The notes beneath the pieces are model-generated. The model was not told where the DNA came from, did no database searches, and saw only the letters and a program-made list of their open reading frames with translations. Both the position numbers and the translations under genes were made by a program. From Cryobacterium sp. Y82 (GTDB lineage: Bacteria > Actinomycetota > Actinomycetes > Actinomycetales > Microbacteriaceae), in NCBI RefSeq assembly GCF_002929495.1, contig NZ_PJJJ01000035.1:186270-250269 (forward strand): a DNA stretch of 64,000 bases, in the 5' to 3' direction. Every line of letters starts with the position of its first letter. Positions within the stretch are counted from its first letter, which is position 1. Positions 16,916 through 29,725 of this stretch are shown in pieces.

Positions 16916-18109
16916 TCAGAGGCCGGCGGCGCTACGCAGGTCGTCGACCTTGTCGAGGCGCTCCCAGGTGAAGTCGGGCAGCTCCCGGCCGAAGTGCCCG
17001 TACGTCGCCGTCTGCGCGTAGATGGGACGCAACAGGTCAAGCGAGTGGATGATTGCTGCCGGCCGCAGGTCGAACACCGCGCGGATAGCCGCGGTGATCT
17101 CCTTATCGGGCAACACACCGGTGCCGAAAGTTTCGACATACAGGCCAACCGGAGAAGCCTTGCCGATCGCGTAGGCGACCTGCACCTCGAGGCGTTCAGC
17201 CAGGCCGGCTGCGACAGCATTCTTCGCGACCCAGCGCATGGCATAGGCGGCAGACCGGTCGACCTTGGACGGGTCCTTGCCGCTGAACGCACCGCCGCCG
17301 TGGCGGCTCGATCCGCCGTAGGTGTCGATGATGATCTTGCGACCCGTCAGGCCGGCATCGCCCTGCGGGCCACCGATTTCGAAGCGTCCCGTGGGGTTGA
17401 TCAGGGTCGTGAGCGACGAGGAATCGAGGTCGATCAGGTCGAGAACCGGACGAATCACGAGTTCTTCAACCTCGAGGCGCAACTGCTCGGTGGACACCGA
17501 GGGTGCGTGCTGGGTTGACACCACGACGGTTTCGACGGTGCGCGGAATGATTCCGTCATAACCGATGGTGACTTGGGTCTTGCCGTCGGGCCGCAGGTAA
17601 TCGAGTTCGCCGCTCTTGCGCACGAAGGCGAGGCGTTCGGCCAGGCGGTGGGCGATCCAGATGGGGATCGGCATGAGTTCGGGGGTCTCCCGGGTGGCGT
17701 AGCCGAACATAATGCCTTGGTCGCCGGCGCCCTGCCGGTCGAAGTCATCGAGGCTGGACTGTTCGCGCGTCTCGAAGGCGTTGTCGACGCCCTGGGCGAT
17801 ATCGGGCGACTGCCCACCGATGGAGATTTCGACCCCGCAGGATCGGCCGTCGAACCAGACGTCCGAGGAGTCGTAGCCGATGTCGGTGATGCACTTGCGC
17901 ACAATCGACGGAATTTCGACATAGGCCTCGGTGGTGACCTCGCCGGCCACGTGTACGAGCCCCGTGGTGACGAGCGTCTCGACGGCGACCCGGCTGTGCG
18001 GATCGTCGGTGAGCAGCGCGTCGAGAATGCTGTCGGAGATCTGGTCGCAGATCTTGTCGGGGTGACCTTCGGTGACTGATTCCGAGGTGAAGAGGCGAAG
18101 ATCGCTCAT
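16916..18109 (-). CDS. metK: S-adenosylmethionine synthetase
   Basis: MetK makes SAM from ATP and methionine. The 397-residue protein has the typical start [20 protein letters not shown], the ATP motif [12 protein letters not shown] and the P-loop-like [16 protein letters not shown]. Length is normal. The 74-nt leader back to the coaBC stop is too short for a SAM riboswitch and shows none. Its product is the methyl donor for the rsmB methyltransferase encoded in the same cluster. Confidence 0.99.
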   Translation of the reverse strand: MSDLRLFTSESVTEGHPDKICDQISDSILDALLTDDPHSRVAVETLVTTGLVHVAGEVTTEAYVEIPSIVRKCITDIGYDSSDVWFDGRSCGVEISIGGQSPDIAQGVDNAFETREQSSLDDFDRQGAGDQGIMFGYATRETPELMPIPIWIAHRLAERLAFVRKSGELDYLRPDGKTQVTIGYDGIIPRTVETVVVSTQHAPSVSTEQLRLEVEELVIRPVLDLIDLDSSSLTTLINPTGRFEIGGPQGDAGLTGRKIIIDTYGGSSRHGGGAFSGKDPSKVDRSAAYAMRWVAKNAVAAGLAERLEVQVAYAIGKASPVGLYVETFGTGVLPDKEITAAIRAVFDLRPAAIIHSLDLLRPIYAQTATYGHFGRELPDFTWERLDKVDDLRSAAGL

Positions 18110-18183
18110 CTGGCCCGTCTCTGTTTACTAAAAAACGTAGTTTTGAATGAAAACGTAGGAGTTGTTGCCTGTCGCAGCGGACG

Positions 18184-19410
18184 CTAGCCGATCAGGTCAA
18201 GTATGCAATTGGCCACCGACACTTTGCTTCCGGAGGCCTCATTCACTATAACTCCGTGGCGATCGAGCACCGTCACGGTGTTACGTTCCGTGCCGAAACC
18301 GGCGCCCAGGCCCACCCGGTTCACGACCAGGTAGTCACACCCCTTGCGGGAGATTTTGGCGCGGCCGAGCGCGAGCAGCTGATCGGCATCCGTTTCAGTC
18401 TCCGCGGCGAAGCCGATGATCAGCTGCCCCCGTCGGCGCGAAGCAGAGAGGCTGGCCAGAATGTCGGGATTTCTGACAAGTTGCAGGGTGAGGGTGTCCC
18501 CCACGGCTTCTTTCTTGATTTTGCCGAGCTGCACGGTTTTGGGTCGATAGTCGGCCACCGCAGCGGCCATGATGATGACGTCGGCCGATTCGGCCGCGAG
18601 TGTCATGGCCTCGTGCATCTCCAGGGCGCTGTTGACCACGACGGTGGTGACGCTGGTCGGCACCGGCACTTCGAGGTTGGCGGCTACCAGGGTGACGTGA
18701 GCTCCCCGGGCCAGCGCAGCCTGAGCGAGTGCGACGCCCTGCTTTCCGCTTGACCGATTGCCAAGAAACCGCACCGGGTCGAGCGGTTCCCTGGTGCCAC
18801 CGGCGCTGATCAGCACCCGGCGACCGGTGAGATCGTGCAGAGCGGATGCCGCGGGCTCAGAGGCCAGCTGCCGTCGGTCGAGCACAGCCAAAGCCACCGC
18901 CACGACGGTCTCGGGCTCCTCCATGCGCCCAGCACCGGTATCGGTGCCGGTGAGGCGGCCGACGCCGGGGCCGACGATGGTGACGCCGCGCGATCGTAGT
19001 GTGGCGACGTTGGCGACCGTGGCCGCGTTGTTCCACATTTCGGTGTGCATGGCCGGAGCGATCACAAGCGGCGCGGTGCTGGCCAGAATCGTGTTGCCGA
19101 GCAGGTCGTCGGCGAGGCCGGCGGCGAGTTTGGCGATGCTGTTCGCCGTTGCCGGAGCGACGACGATGAGGTCGGCGCCCTGGCCGATGGCGACGTGACG
19201 AACCTCGGCGACGCCCTCGTAGAGATCGGTGTGCACCGGGTTACGCGAAATCGCTTCCAGGGTCGGCTGGCCCACGAAGCGCAGGGCAGCCGCGGTGGCG
19301 ACGACGTGCACCGCGTCGCCGTTCAACACGAAAGCGCGCACGATGTTGACTGCCTTGTACGCCGCGATGCCGCCGGTGATACCGACGACGATCGTGCGAG
19401 GTGTCTTCAT
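18184..19410 (-). CDS. coaBC: Phosphopantothenoylcysteine decarboxylase / phosphopantothenate--cysteine ligase
   Basis: This bifunctional flavoprotein performs two steps of coenzyme A synthesis. The N-terminal CoaC half (about 1-190) has GGIAAYKAVNIVRAF, the catalytic His in EVRHVAIGQGAD and the PAMHTEMWNN loop. The C-terminal CoaB half has ISAGGTREPLDPVRFLGNRS and AAAVADYRP. Where E. coli CoaC has the ACGD cysteine of the substrate-recognition clamp, this protein reads GRLTGTDTGAGRM, with no Cys. The same Thr-Gly form occurs, as I recall, in mycobacterial CoaBC. It follows rpoZ by 24 nt, the standard actinobacterial order. Confidence 0.96.
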   Translation of the reverse strand: MKTPRTIVVGITGGIAAYKAVNIVRAFVLNGDAVHVVATAAALRFVGQPTLEAISRNPVHTDLYEGVAEVRHVAIGQGADLIVVAPATANSIAKLAAGLADDLLGNTILASTAPLVIAPAMHTEMWNNAATVANVATLRSRGVTIVGPGVGRLTGTDTGAGRMEEPETVVAVALAVLDRRQLASEPAASALHDLTGRRVLISAGGTREPLDPVRFLGNRSSGKQGVALAQAALARGAHVTLVAANLEVPVPTSVTTVVVNSALEMHEAMTLAAESADVIIMAAAVADYRPKTVQLGKIKKEAVGDTLTLQLVRNPDILASLSASRRRGQLIIGFAAETETDADQLLALGRAKISRKGCDYLVVNRVGLGAGFGTERNTVTVLDRHGVIVNEASGSKVSVANCILDLIG

Positions 19411-19434
19411 CCTGCGCGCTTAGGGTGGGGTGTT

Positions 19435-19695
19435 TTAGGCCTCGACGATCGGGCGGGAGACGAGCTTGTCGTCGTTGATCTCGCGCAGCGCAACCGAAAG
19501 CGGCTTATCTTCGACGGTTGAGTCGACGAGCGGTCCGACGTTGTCGAACAGGCTGCCTTCGTGGAGGTCGGCGTAGTAGTCGTTGATCTGGCGCGCACGC
19601 TTGGACGCGAAAATCACGAGGGCATACTTCGAGTCGACCTTGGACAGCAGGTCGTCGATGGGCGGGTCAATGATGCCAGTGGGCTTGTTCGCCAT
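19435..19695 (-). CDS. rpoZ: RNA polymerase omega subunit
   Basis: Omega helps assemble and stabilise RNA polymerase around beta-prime. I start at ATG 19695 ([17 protein letters not shown]) because TAGGAG lies at the right distance upstream, although the frame is open to 19791. The 86-residue length and the segments [21 protein letters not shown] and [10 protein letters not shown] are typical. It sits between gmk and coaBC as in other actinobacteria. The 116-nt gap to the gmk stop may contain an internal promoter. Confidence 0.95.
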   Translation of the reverse strand: MANKPTGIIDPPIDDLLSKVDSKYALVIFASKRARQINDYYADLHEGSLFDNVGPLVDSTVEDKPLSVALREINDDKLVSRPIVEA

Positions 19696-19811
19696 TGGTG
19701 TCACACTCCTAATAAAGCACGGCCTGGGGCCTGTGCGAATCTGTTGTTGAACGAGTACATGGAAAGGGCAAACGCGTCGCAGGACACGCAAGAAATCAGT
19801 AGAAACGGGCG

Positions 19812-20741
19812 CTAAGATATGCCGGATGCAGCGCGGATCTCCATCAAGTCTACGACCTCACGAGCGGCGTCGCCGACATCGTGGTTGATTACGCGATAAT
19901 CGAACTCGCTCTGAGCTGCTAATTCTAGTTTTGCGGTCTCCAGACGGCGAGCTTGTTCCGCCGCGTCTTCGGTGCCGCGGCCGATCAGGCGGCGCACCAG
20001 TTCCTCCCAGCTCGGTGGCAGGAGGAAGACGAGGCGGGCTTCCGGCATGGCCCGTCGAACGGCGCGAGCGCCCTGCAGATCGATTTCGAGGAGCACGCTG
20101 TTACCTGCAGCGATGGCGTCGTCGACCGGCCCGCGGGGGGTGCCGTAGCGGTAAGCGTTGTGCACTTTGGCCCACTCGAGCAATTCGCCAGCCCTGATCA
20201 TTCCATCGAACTCGTCATCGGAGACAAAGAAGTAGCTGACTCCCTCAATCTCTCCGGGGCGCGGCGCTCGGGTCGTCGCTGAAACGGAGAGCAACACGTC
20301 AGGGTAGTTCTCGCGAATGTAACCGGCAACAGTTCCCTTGCCGACGGCAGTGGGGCCAGCCAGAACGATGAGTTTGGAGTCGATAGCGCTATGCCGCAGG
20401 GTTGGCCGTTCAGAGAGAAAATCGCGCAGCCGATCGCGCTGGTGACGGCCGAGCCCGCCGAGGCGTTTGGACGGCGAAATCTCCAACCGGTGAATGATGC
20501 GCTGCATCTTGGTCACGCCGATGGCTGGAATACTCACGAGCAGCTCGGTCACTCGCAGCCGGCCCTCCACTCCGATCGGGTCCGCAATCGCTGCGGCGAG
20601 CACCTCAAGCGCGGTACGTTCACCGGAGGCGACCTCAGCCTTGACGTGAGCGCGAGCGCGGCGGGCCGCAACAGCGGCGCGCGAGGCAGCCACCCGGTCG
20701 ACTTCGGGCGGGGTTGGACGATTTTCAGCCACGAACGGCAC
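19812..20741 (-). CDS. gmk: Guanylate kinase with fused N-terminal mIHF-type DNA-binding domain
   Basis: The C-terminal half (about 122-309) is guanylate kinase, phosphorylating GMP/dGMP: P-loop GPTAVGKGT at 129-137, then [13 protein letters not shown] and [11 protein letters not shown]. The first ~111 residues are not part of Gmk. They match the actinobacterial integration host factor: [23 protein letters not shown], then [21 protein letters not shown], against the mIHF pattern of Arg-rich helix, ALLEALPKVG and LEIAPTRRLRGLG. In mycobacteria a separate mihF gene lies between pyrF and gmk, so this looks like an in-place fusion. GTG 20741 overlaps pyrF by 17 nt; GTG 20732 is an alternative start. 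I see no internal start with a good ribosome site. Confidence 0.93.
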   Translation of the reverse strand: MPFVAENRPTPPEVDRVAASRAAVAARRARAHVKAEVASGERTALEVLAAAIADPIGVEGRLRVTELLVSIPAIGVTKMQRIIHRLEISPSKRLGGLGRHQRDRLRDFLSERPTLRHSAIDSKLIVLAGPTAVGKGTVAGYIRENYPDVLLSVSATTRAPRPGEIEGVSYFFVSDDEFDGMIRAGELLEWAKVHNAYRYGTPRGPVDDAIAAGNSVLLEIDLQGARAVRRAMPEARLVFLLPPSWEELVRRLIGRGTEDAAEQARRLETAKLELAAQSEFDYRVINHDVGDAAREVVDLMEIRAASGIS

Positions 20742-21635
20742 CTACCTCGGCTACTCGGCGCTCAATGGCTTCTTCGATTCGGTGGGGTCCGGCCGAGAGC
20801 ACACTGCGCGATTCACTCACGATAACCCCATCGGCGTATCCGCCATATATCGAGATCAGATCCATAATATTCCCCCCTTGATGTCCGAAGCCCGGTGCGA
20901 GCACGGGTGTTCGAAATTCGGTCGGCGTCTGGTGCACGTCAATGCCAAAGACGGCCAGGTCGAGAGTGGCTCCCAGCACGACACCGATCGACCCGAGACC
21001 GGGCGCTACCCCAGCGGATGCTGCACCCCCGATGGTTCCGCTGGTGCAACCGTTCCGCTCTCCGACCTCATCGAGAATGGCGCGGGCGACACTCGAACCG
21101 GCGTGGCTTCCCTCGGCCACGATAGCTTTTTGAATGTCCGCGGCCTCGGGGTTGGACGTCGCCGCGAGCAGGAAGACACCCTTACCGTGTGCAGCCGCGA
21201 GACTGAGCGACGAATCAAGCGAACCGACACCCATGTACGCGGCCAGGGTGAGGGCATCCACTTCGAGCGGGGAACCGGGAGAGAGCCAGGCCTCGGCATA
21301 GGCCAGCGCGCTCGTGCCGAGGTCGCCGCGTTTGGCGTCGCCGATCACGAGGAGACCGGCGTGCCGGGCGTCGGCGAGCACCCGTTCGAGTGCGACGAAA
21401 CCGGCCGAACCGAAACGTTCGTAGAAGGCGACCTGCGGTTTGACCAGGCCGACCCGGCCGGCCGCAGCGGCAACAACCGCGCGGCCGAACGATTCGGCGC
21501 CGGCGGCCGTGTCGGGTAGGTTCCACTCGCGCAGCAGCCAGGAATGCGGGTCGATGCCCACGCACAGCTGGCCTTGTGTGGCGAACACGCCGGCGAGTCG
21601 GTCGCCGAAGGAGACGACCGGCTCAGCCGACACCG

Positions 21636-21639
<4 letters not shown>
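20725..21639 (-). CDS. pyrF: Orotidine 5'-phosphate decarboxylase, long (type 2) form
   Basis: PyrF decarboxylates OMP to UMP, ending de novo pyrimidine synthesis. The 304-residue length, the [12 protein letters not shown] start and the [11 protein letters not shown] motif with the catalytic Lys identify the type 2 family typical of actinobacteria. APGFGHQGG is the phosphate-binding loop. The start is GTG at 21639, overlapping the carB stop (GTGA). It is the last pyr gene before the mIHF-Gmk fusion, with which it also overlaps. Confidence 0.97.
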
Positions 21640-24922
<3,283 letters not shown>

Positions 24923-24923
<1 letters not shown>

Positions 24924-26203
24924 TATTTGGTTTCTCCTGCTGTGCCGCGCTGCGAAGCCAGCACAACGTCTCTGAATCGATCGAACAAGTGGTTGGCGTC
25001 GTGCGGGCCAGAGGCGGCCTCCGGGTGGTATTGCACCGAAAAAGCGTTGATGTCGAGGCAGCGAATGCCTTCGACCACCTGGTCGTTGAGGCTATAGTGG
25101 CTCACTTCCACGCGTCCGAAGCCGGCGCGCGAGTCGTGTACGCCTTCGATAGGCATGTCGACGGCGAATCCGTGGTTCTGCGAAGTGATCTCCACCCGTC
25201 CGGTGGTCTTGTCGAGCACGGGCTGGTTGATGCCCCGGTGCCCGAACGGCAGCTTATAGGTGCGAAACCCGAGTGCCCGGCCAAGCAACTGGTTGCCGAA
25301 GCAGATACCGAAGTAGGGAATGCCCGCACGGAGCACCTCCTGCAGCAGGGTGACGTGGGCGTCGGACGCGGCCGGGTCACCGGGTCCGTTGGAGAAGAAC
25401 AGGGCAGAGGGCTTCAAGGAGAGAACGTGCTCTGCGGTGACCGACTGCGGCAATACGAGTACCTCGAACCCGCGCTCGGCGAGGTAGGTCAGCGTGCTGG
25501 TCTTCACCCCGAGGTCGAGGACGGCGACCGACCCGATGCGTTCGCCCTGGGCGGGAATCGAGAAGGGTTCGACGGTCGAGACCTCGAAGGAGAGGTTGCG
25601 GCCGCGCATGGCCGCGCCGGAGAGCACGCGTTCGAGCTGTTCGCTGTCGGACAAGCCGAACAGGTCGCCCGAGAAGATGCCGCTCTTCATCGCGCCCTTC
25701 GAGCGGATGTGGCGGGTGATCGCCCGGGTGTCGATGCCGCTGATCCCGACGACGCCGTTTGCTTCGAGGTCGTCGTCGAGGGTGCGGGTGGCACGATGAT
25801 TTGAGGCGATCCGCGCCGGTTCCCGCACGATGAAGCCGGCCACCCAGATCTGGCGGGACTCCATATCCTCGTCGTTCATTCCGGTGTTGCCGATGTGCGG
25901 GGCAGTCATAAGCACGATCTGCCCGGCGTAGGACGGGTCGCTCAGGGTCTCCTGGTAGCCGGTCATGCCGGTAGCGAAGACGATCTCGCCGAGCGTCTGG
26001 CCCTCGCTGCCGTAGCGGCGGCCCACGAAGCGGCGGCCGTCTTCCAGAACGAGTACGGCCGGGCCGGGGCGGTCGGTAACCGAGAAGGTGCTACTCCGTT
26101 TAGGCGATACACCGGCGGCGGATGCGACGGCGTCGGTCGGTGAGGCATCCGTTGGAACAGCCTGGATTGCTTCTGCCTGGTCTGGAGCGGTCGAGTCGGG
26201 CAT
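24923..26203 (-). CDS. carA: Carbamoyl-phosphate synthase small chain
   Basis: CarA is the glutaminase subunit that feeds ammonia to CarB. I start at ATG 26203 ([12 protein letters not shown]), with a GAGG ribosome site 8 nt upstream and the preceding stop 1 nt away; this gives 426 residues. The first ~45 residues form an Ala/Thr/Pro-rich extension before the conserved core begins at [13 protein letters not shown]. The class I amidotransferase triad is visible: Cys in [10 protein letters not shown] and His/Glu in [14 protein letters not shown]. Confidence 0.96.
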
Positions 26204-26204
26204 G

Positions 26205-26744
26205 TCAGGCCTCGCTTTCATCTTGATGGGCCGTGGCGGCAATGGTTCGAATCGTGTCGACGAGGCGAGCACGATCATTCGGATCGATGATGCGAAAGAA
26301 GCTGTCAACGGCGCGGCGGTCGTCGGGCCCGGAAGCGCTACCCGTGGCCAGACGCCAGCTCAGGCGCACCAGGCCATCGGTTTCGACCACCCGGTCGATG
26401 GCCACCTGGGCCGCACCAACCGCGTCGATAGCACTGCCGGGAATGAACACCGGCTGGTTACCATCGAGGTCGAGCGTTACGCCGGCCTCGGTCACGGTGA
26501 CAGCGGCGCGGGCACGAAAGCCCAGCCCGCCAATGGCCAGGCGCTCAAGGGGCGCATCGCGGGGGGTGGTCGCCACATAATAGGTCTCGGCACCGGCCAG
26601 TGCGGCTCCGGAATTATCCGGCATCGGATAGCCGGCGGTGAGAGCGGCATCGCGTCGACTGCGCTTTCGCCAACTGCGCCACATAAGAACGAGAACGCCG
26701 AGCAGAACAAGCCCTGTGATGATGGCGGGAATGGACCTATCCAT
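26205..26744 (-). CDS. Single-pass membrane protein with PH-like domain, pyr-cluster conserved hypothetical
   Basis: The 179-residue protein has one N-terminal membrane segment (about 6-22) followed by basic residues (WRKRSRRD), so the rest is probably cytoplasmic. The soluble part (about 50-175) has alternating strands and ends in an amphipathic helix, resembling the bacterial PH-like domain. A gene of this type sits between pyrC and carA in many actinobacteria, including Mycobacterium. It overlaps pyrC by 8 nt. No role in pyrimidine synthesis is known to me; conserved position is the main clue. Confidence 0.75.
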   Translation of the reverse strand: MDRSIPAIITGLVLLGVLVLMWRSWRKRSRRDAALTAGYPMPDNSGAALAGAETYYVATTPRDAPLERLAIGGLGFRARAAVTVTEAGVTLDLDGNQPVFIPGSAIDAVGAAQVAIDRVVETDGLVRLSWRLATGSASGPDDRRAVDSFFRIIDPNDRARLVDTIRTIAATAHQDESEA

Positions 26745-28104
26745 GGGTGACTACTCCGCTCGCGTGGCCGGCTATCTCGAGGCTGCTGCGAACCGCGCCG
26801 TCGAGCATCGTGGCGTAGCCACGATGGAACGTTGCTCGCACGTCGCCGGGCAGCGTCATCGACAGATACGGCGAGTTCGAGCTCGTACCGGCCAAGTCGG
26901 CGCGGCCGAATACTCGGGTCGCTGCCGGATCGTAGAGCGCCAGTTCGGCCGGTGAACCGACCGCGATCGGGTTACCCTGACCGGCAAGGCGCCCGATACG
27001 GGCCGGAGTGCGCGACAGAACGCGTTCGATGTCGGCCCAGTCGAGCAGCCCGGTCGCGACAACGGCGGCATGCACGACCGAGAGTGCCGATTCCAGCCCG
27101 ACCATGCCATTGGCGGCGGCATCCCACTCGCAGTCCTTGCTTTCAACCGGATGCGGTGCGTGGTCGGTTGCGACGATGTCGATCGTGCCGTCGGCGAGTC
27201 CGGCGCGCAATGCCTCGACGTCTTCGCGGGCTCGCAGCGGCGGATTCACCTTGAACCGGGCATCATAACCGCGCACGAGGTCTTCGGTCAGCAGCAGGTG
27301 GTGCGGCGTGACCTCGGCCGTCACGTTGATGCCGCGAGCCTTGGCCCAGCGGATCACGTCGACTGAGCCGGCCGTGGAGACGTGACAGACGTGCAGGCGG
27401 GAGGCGACGTGTTCGGCCAGCAGGACATCGCGGGCGATAATCGATTCTTCGGCGACGGCCGGCCAGCCGATGAGACCGAGCTCACCGGAGAGGGCACCCT
27501 CGTTCATTTGAGCTTTTTCGGTGAGGCGTGGTTCCTGAGAGTGCTGCGCGATGACTCCGTCGAAGGCTTTGACGTACTCGAGGGCACGGCGCATAAGGAG
27601 CGGGTCCGAGACGCAGAATCCGTCGTCCGAGAACACCCGCACGCGAGCCCTGCTCGATGCCATGGCTCCGAGTTCGGCGAGCTGGTTGCCGGCCAGGCCA
27701 ACGGTGACGGCACCGATCGGCTGAACGTCAACGTAGCCGGCGCTCTCACCGAGGGCGAGTACCTGCTCGACCACCCCGGCAGTGTCCTGGGCCGGCAGGG
27801 TGTTGGCCATAGCGAACACACTCGTGAATCCGCCCCGGGCAGCAGCGCGGCTGCCGCTCAGCACGGTTTCGCTGTGCTCGTAGCCGGGTTCGCGCAGGTG
27901 GGCGTGCAGGTCGACCAGTCCGGGCAGTGCGATGAGCCCGTCGGCGTCGAGCACGCGCGCGCCGCTCGCAGACAGGCCGATTCCAAGCTCGGCGATTCGT
28001 CCATCAGCGAGACGAATGTCGGTGCGCGTTCCGTTAGGCAGGGTCGCGCCGCGAATGAACCAGCTTTCGTGCCGTTCGTGTTGCTGTAATCCGTCAATCG
28101 ACAT
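26737..28104 (-). CDS. pyrC: Dihydroorotase
   Basis: PyrC cyclises carbamoyl aspartate to dihydroorotate. I start at ATG 28104 ([12 protein letters not shown]), which overlaps the pyrB stop by 11 nt; the frame open to 28167 is inside pyrB. The 455-residue protein is the longer class I type. Zinc-site motifs [13 protein letters not shown] and [11 protein letters not shown] are complete, and VNPPLR lies between them. This is the third enzyme of the pathway, placed directly behind the second (pyrB). Confidence 0.97.
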   Translation of the reverse strand: MSIDGLQQHERHESWFIRGATLPNGTRTDIRLADGRIAELGIGLSASGARVLDADGLIALPGLVDLHAHLREPGYEHSETVLSGSRAAARGGFTSVFAMANTLPAQDTAGVVEQVLALGESAGYVDVQPIGAVTVGLAGNQLAELGAMASSRARVRVFSDDGFCVSDPLLMRRALEYVKAFDGVIAQHSQEPRLTEKAQMNEGALSGELGLIGWPAVAEESIIARDVLLAEHVASRLHVCHVSTAGSVDVIRWAKARGINVTAEVTPHHLLLTEDLVRGYDARFKVNPPLRAREDVEALRAGLADGTIDIVATDHAPHPVESKDCEWDAAANGMVGLESALSVVHAAVVATGLLDWADIERVLSRTPARIGRLAGQGNPIAVGSPAELALYDPAATRVFGRADLAGTSSNSPYLSMTLPGDVRATFHRGYATMLDGAVRSSLEIAGHASGVVTHG

Positions 28105-29056
28105 TCTTCGTTTCCTTCCGATCACCGGATAAGAGCAGGTAGAGCGCGGCCATCCGCACGGAGACACCGTTCGTGACCTGTTCGAGTACGGTCGAGTTCG
28201 CGGAGTCGGCCGCCGCCGAAGAGATCTCCAGGCCGCGATTCATCGGGCCGGGGTGCATAACAATGCTAGCCGGACCGAGTCGGCCAAATCGCGCGTCGTC
28301 AAGTCCCCAGACCCGGGAGTATTCGCGGCTGCTCGGAAAAAACGCTGCGCTCATCCGTTCGGTCTGGATGCGCAGCATCATGACCACGTCGGGGCCGGCA
28401 TCGATCGCATCATCGAGGTCAAAGCTGAAGCGAGCCGGCCACAGTGCGGTGTTACTCGGCAACAGGGTGGGTGGGGCGACGAACGTGACCTCCGCGCCGA
28501 GGGTGGTGAGCAGCCAGAGGTTGGAGCGGGCCACTCGGGAGTGCAATACGTCGCCGACGATGGTGACGCTGACCCCGTCGAGGCCCCGGCTACGGGAAGC
28601 CTGGCCGTGGATGCGGCGGCGGATGGTGAAGGCGTCGAGCAGGGCCTGGGTCGGATGCTCGTGGGTGCCGTCACCGGCGTTGATGATGCCGGCGTCGATC
28701 CACCCGCTCGCAGCGAGCACGGCGGGGGCGCCGGAGGCTGGGTGGCGAATGACGACGCCGTCCGCACCGATTGCGGCGAGGGTCTGGGCGGTGTCTTTCA
28801 AGCTTTCACCCTTCGACACGCTCGATCCCTTGGCGCTGAAGTTGATCACGTCAGCGCTCAGTCGCTTCGCCGCGGCCTCAAAGGAAATGCGGGTGCGGGT
28901 GGAATCTTCGAAAAAGAGGTTCACGACGGTCTTGCCGCGCAGGGTCGGGAGCTTTTTGACCTCACGCTCGGCGACATCGGCCATGTCTTCGGCAATGTCG
29001 AGCAGACTGATGGCCTCGTCGCGGCCAAGGTCCTTGGTGGAGAGAAGGTGCCTCAT
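28094..29056 (-). CDS. pyrB: Aspartate carbamoyltransferase catalytic chain
   Basis: PyrB joins carbamoyl phosphate and aspartate. The 320-residue protein has the carbamoyl phosphate motif [13 protein letters not shown] and the aspartate-side [29 protein letters not shown] marks the second domain. No pyrI regulatory chain is encoded nearby. Its ATG overlaps the pyrR stop by 4 nt (ATGA), so PyrR-dependent control of pyrR translation should extend to pyrB. Confidence 0.98.
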   Translation of the reverse strand: MRHLLSTKDLGRDEAISLLDIAEDMADVAEREVKKLPTLRGKTVVNLFFEDSTRTRISFEAAAKRLSADVINFSAKGSSVSKGESLKDTAQTLAAIGADGVVIRHPASGAPAVLAASGWIDAGIINAGDGTHEHPTQALLDAFTIRRRIHGQASRSRGLDGVSVTIVGDVLHSRVARSNLWLLTTLGAEVTFVAPPTLLPSNTALWPARFSFDLDDAIDAGPDVVMMLRIQTERMSAAFFPSSREYSRVWGLDDARFGRLGPASIVMHPGPMNRGLEISSAAADSANSTVLEQVTNGVSVRMAALYLLLSGDRKETKNVD

Positions 29057-29595
29057 CGGTCACTCCCGCCGTCGATCGAGACGAATTCGTCACCGTCGAT
29101 CTCTTCAAGGTGCACGTTGATGCGCTCGTCGGTCGCTGAGGGCAGGTTTCGACCGACGAAGTCGGCGCGAATCGGCAACTCACGATGGCCGCGATCAACG
29201 AGAACGGCCAGACGCACGATGTTCGGGCGGCCGTGGTCGCCGAGCGCGTCGAGAGCGCTGCGGATGGTACGACCCGAATACAGCACGTCGTCGACGAGCA
29301 CGACAGTAGCATCGTCGATGCTGCCAGGAACTTCAGTGCGAGAGGGGGTGCGGGTACGGCCATGGGCGAGATCGTCACGATAGAGCGTCACGTCGAGCGA
29401 TCCGACCCGCAGCGCGGTTGCCGTTGGCTCGATCCGTTGAATGATCTCCGCGATGCGGCGGGCGAGTATCACCCCCCGTGTCGGGATGCCGAGAATGACG
29501 AGGTTGTCCGGCCCCCGATTGGACTCCAGGATCTCGTGAGAAATTCGAGTCAACGCGCGGGTGATGTCAGCTTGGGTGAGCACGGTGTGCGCCAA
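29053..29595 (-). CDS. pyrR: Pyrimidine operon regulator PyrR
   Basis: PyrR binds pyr mRNA when UMP is high, and in many bacteria also has uracil phosphoribosyltransferase activity. The 180-residue protein has the PRPP loop [19 protein letters not shown]. The best start is TTG at 29595: it follows a perfect AAGGAGG by 7-8 nt, and the residues after it ([22 protein letters not shown]) align with the family start. GTG at 29583 is the alternative. A hairpin with a PyrR-binding-loop sequence lies directly upstream, so the operon is probably controlled by its own product at the level of translation. Confidence 0.95.
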   Translation of the reverse strand: MAHTVLTQADITRALTRISHEILESNRGPDNLVILGIPTRGVILARRIAEIIQRIEPTATALRVGSLDVTLYRDDLAHGRTRTPSRTEVPGSIDDATVVLVDDVLYSGRTIRSALDALGDHGRPNIVRLAVLVDRGHRELPIRADFVGRNLPSATDERINVHLEEIDGDEFVSIDGGSDR

Positions 29596-29602
29596 ATGCC
29601 GA

Positions 29603-29609
29603 CCTCCTT
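29603..29609 (-). promoter_or_regulatory. Ribosome binding site that fixes the pyrR start
   Basis: AAGGAGG on the minus strand is an almost perfect anti-SD match. Its spacing to TTG 29595 is 7 nt, against 19 nt to the later GTG, so it supports the TTG start. It abuts the PyrR-type hairpin, so ligand-bound PyrR could cover it. Confidence 0.8.
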
Positions 29610-29611
29610 CC

Positions 29612-29627
29612 CCGTCTCACAGGACGG
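29612..29627 (-). promoter_or_regulatory. Probable PyrR-binding hairpin in the pyr leader
   Basis: The mRNA reads CCGUCCUGUGAGACGG: a 5-bp stem CCGUC/GACGG with the loop CUGUGA. It contains UCCUGUGAG, which fits the core UCCNGNGAG of the PyrR binding loop known from Bacillus and from mycobacterial pyr leaders. It ends 2 nt before the ribosome binding site of pyrR. No terminator/antiterminator pair follows, which favours translational repression, as reported for mycobacteria. Confidence 0.7.
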
Positions 29628-29662
29628 ATCATTAAAGGATGTCTGATTAGCTCTACCTTAGC

Positions 29663-29697
29663 CGGTGGTGCGCCGGGCTCACCACACCACCACCGGT
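29663..29697 (-). terminator. Hairpin terminator after the DsbA-like gene
   Basis: Perfect 9-bp arms CCGGTGGTG and CACCACCGG enclose 17 nt, 29 nt past the stop of the DsbA-like gene. No U-run follows, which is common for actinobacterial terminators. It isolates the pyr operon, whose promoter would then lie between about 29630 and 29660. Confidence 0.6.
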
Positions 29698-29725
29698 TCA
29701 CACTCACGAGTAAGAAGGACGGGAG

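Noticed and set aside
16903-17292. Longer priA reading frame beginning at 17292
   Set aside because: The extra residues lie opposite the frame of metK on the same strand and have no PriA likeness; MTHSGLVARVL at 16902 matches the family start.
18110-18183. SAM riboswitch upstream of metK
   Set aside because: The gap is only 74 nt, with no paired elements of SAM-I type; metK follows coaBC in an apparent operon.
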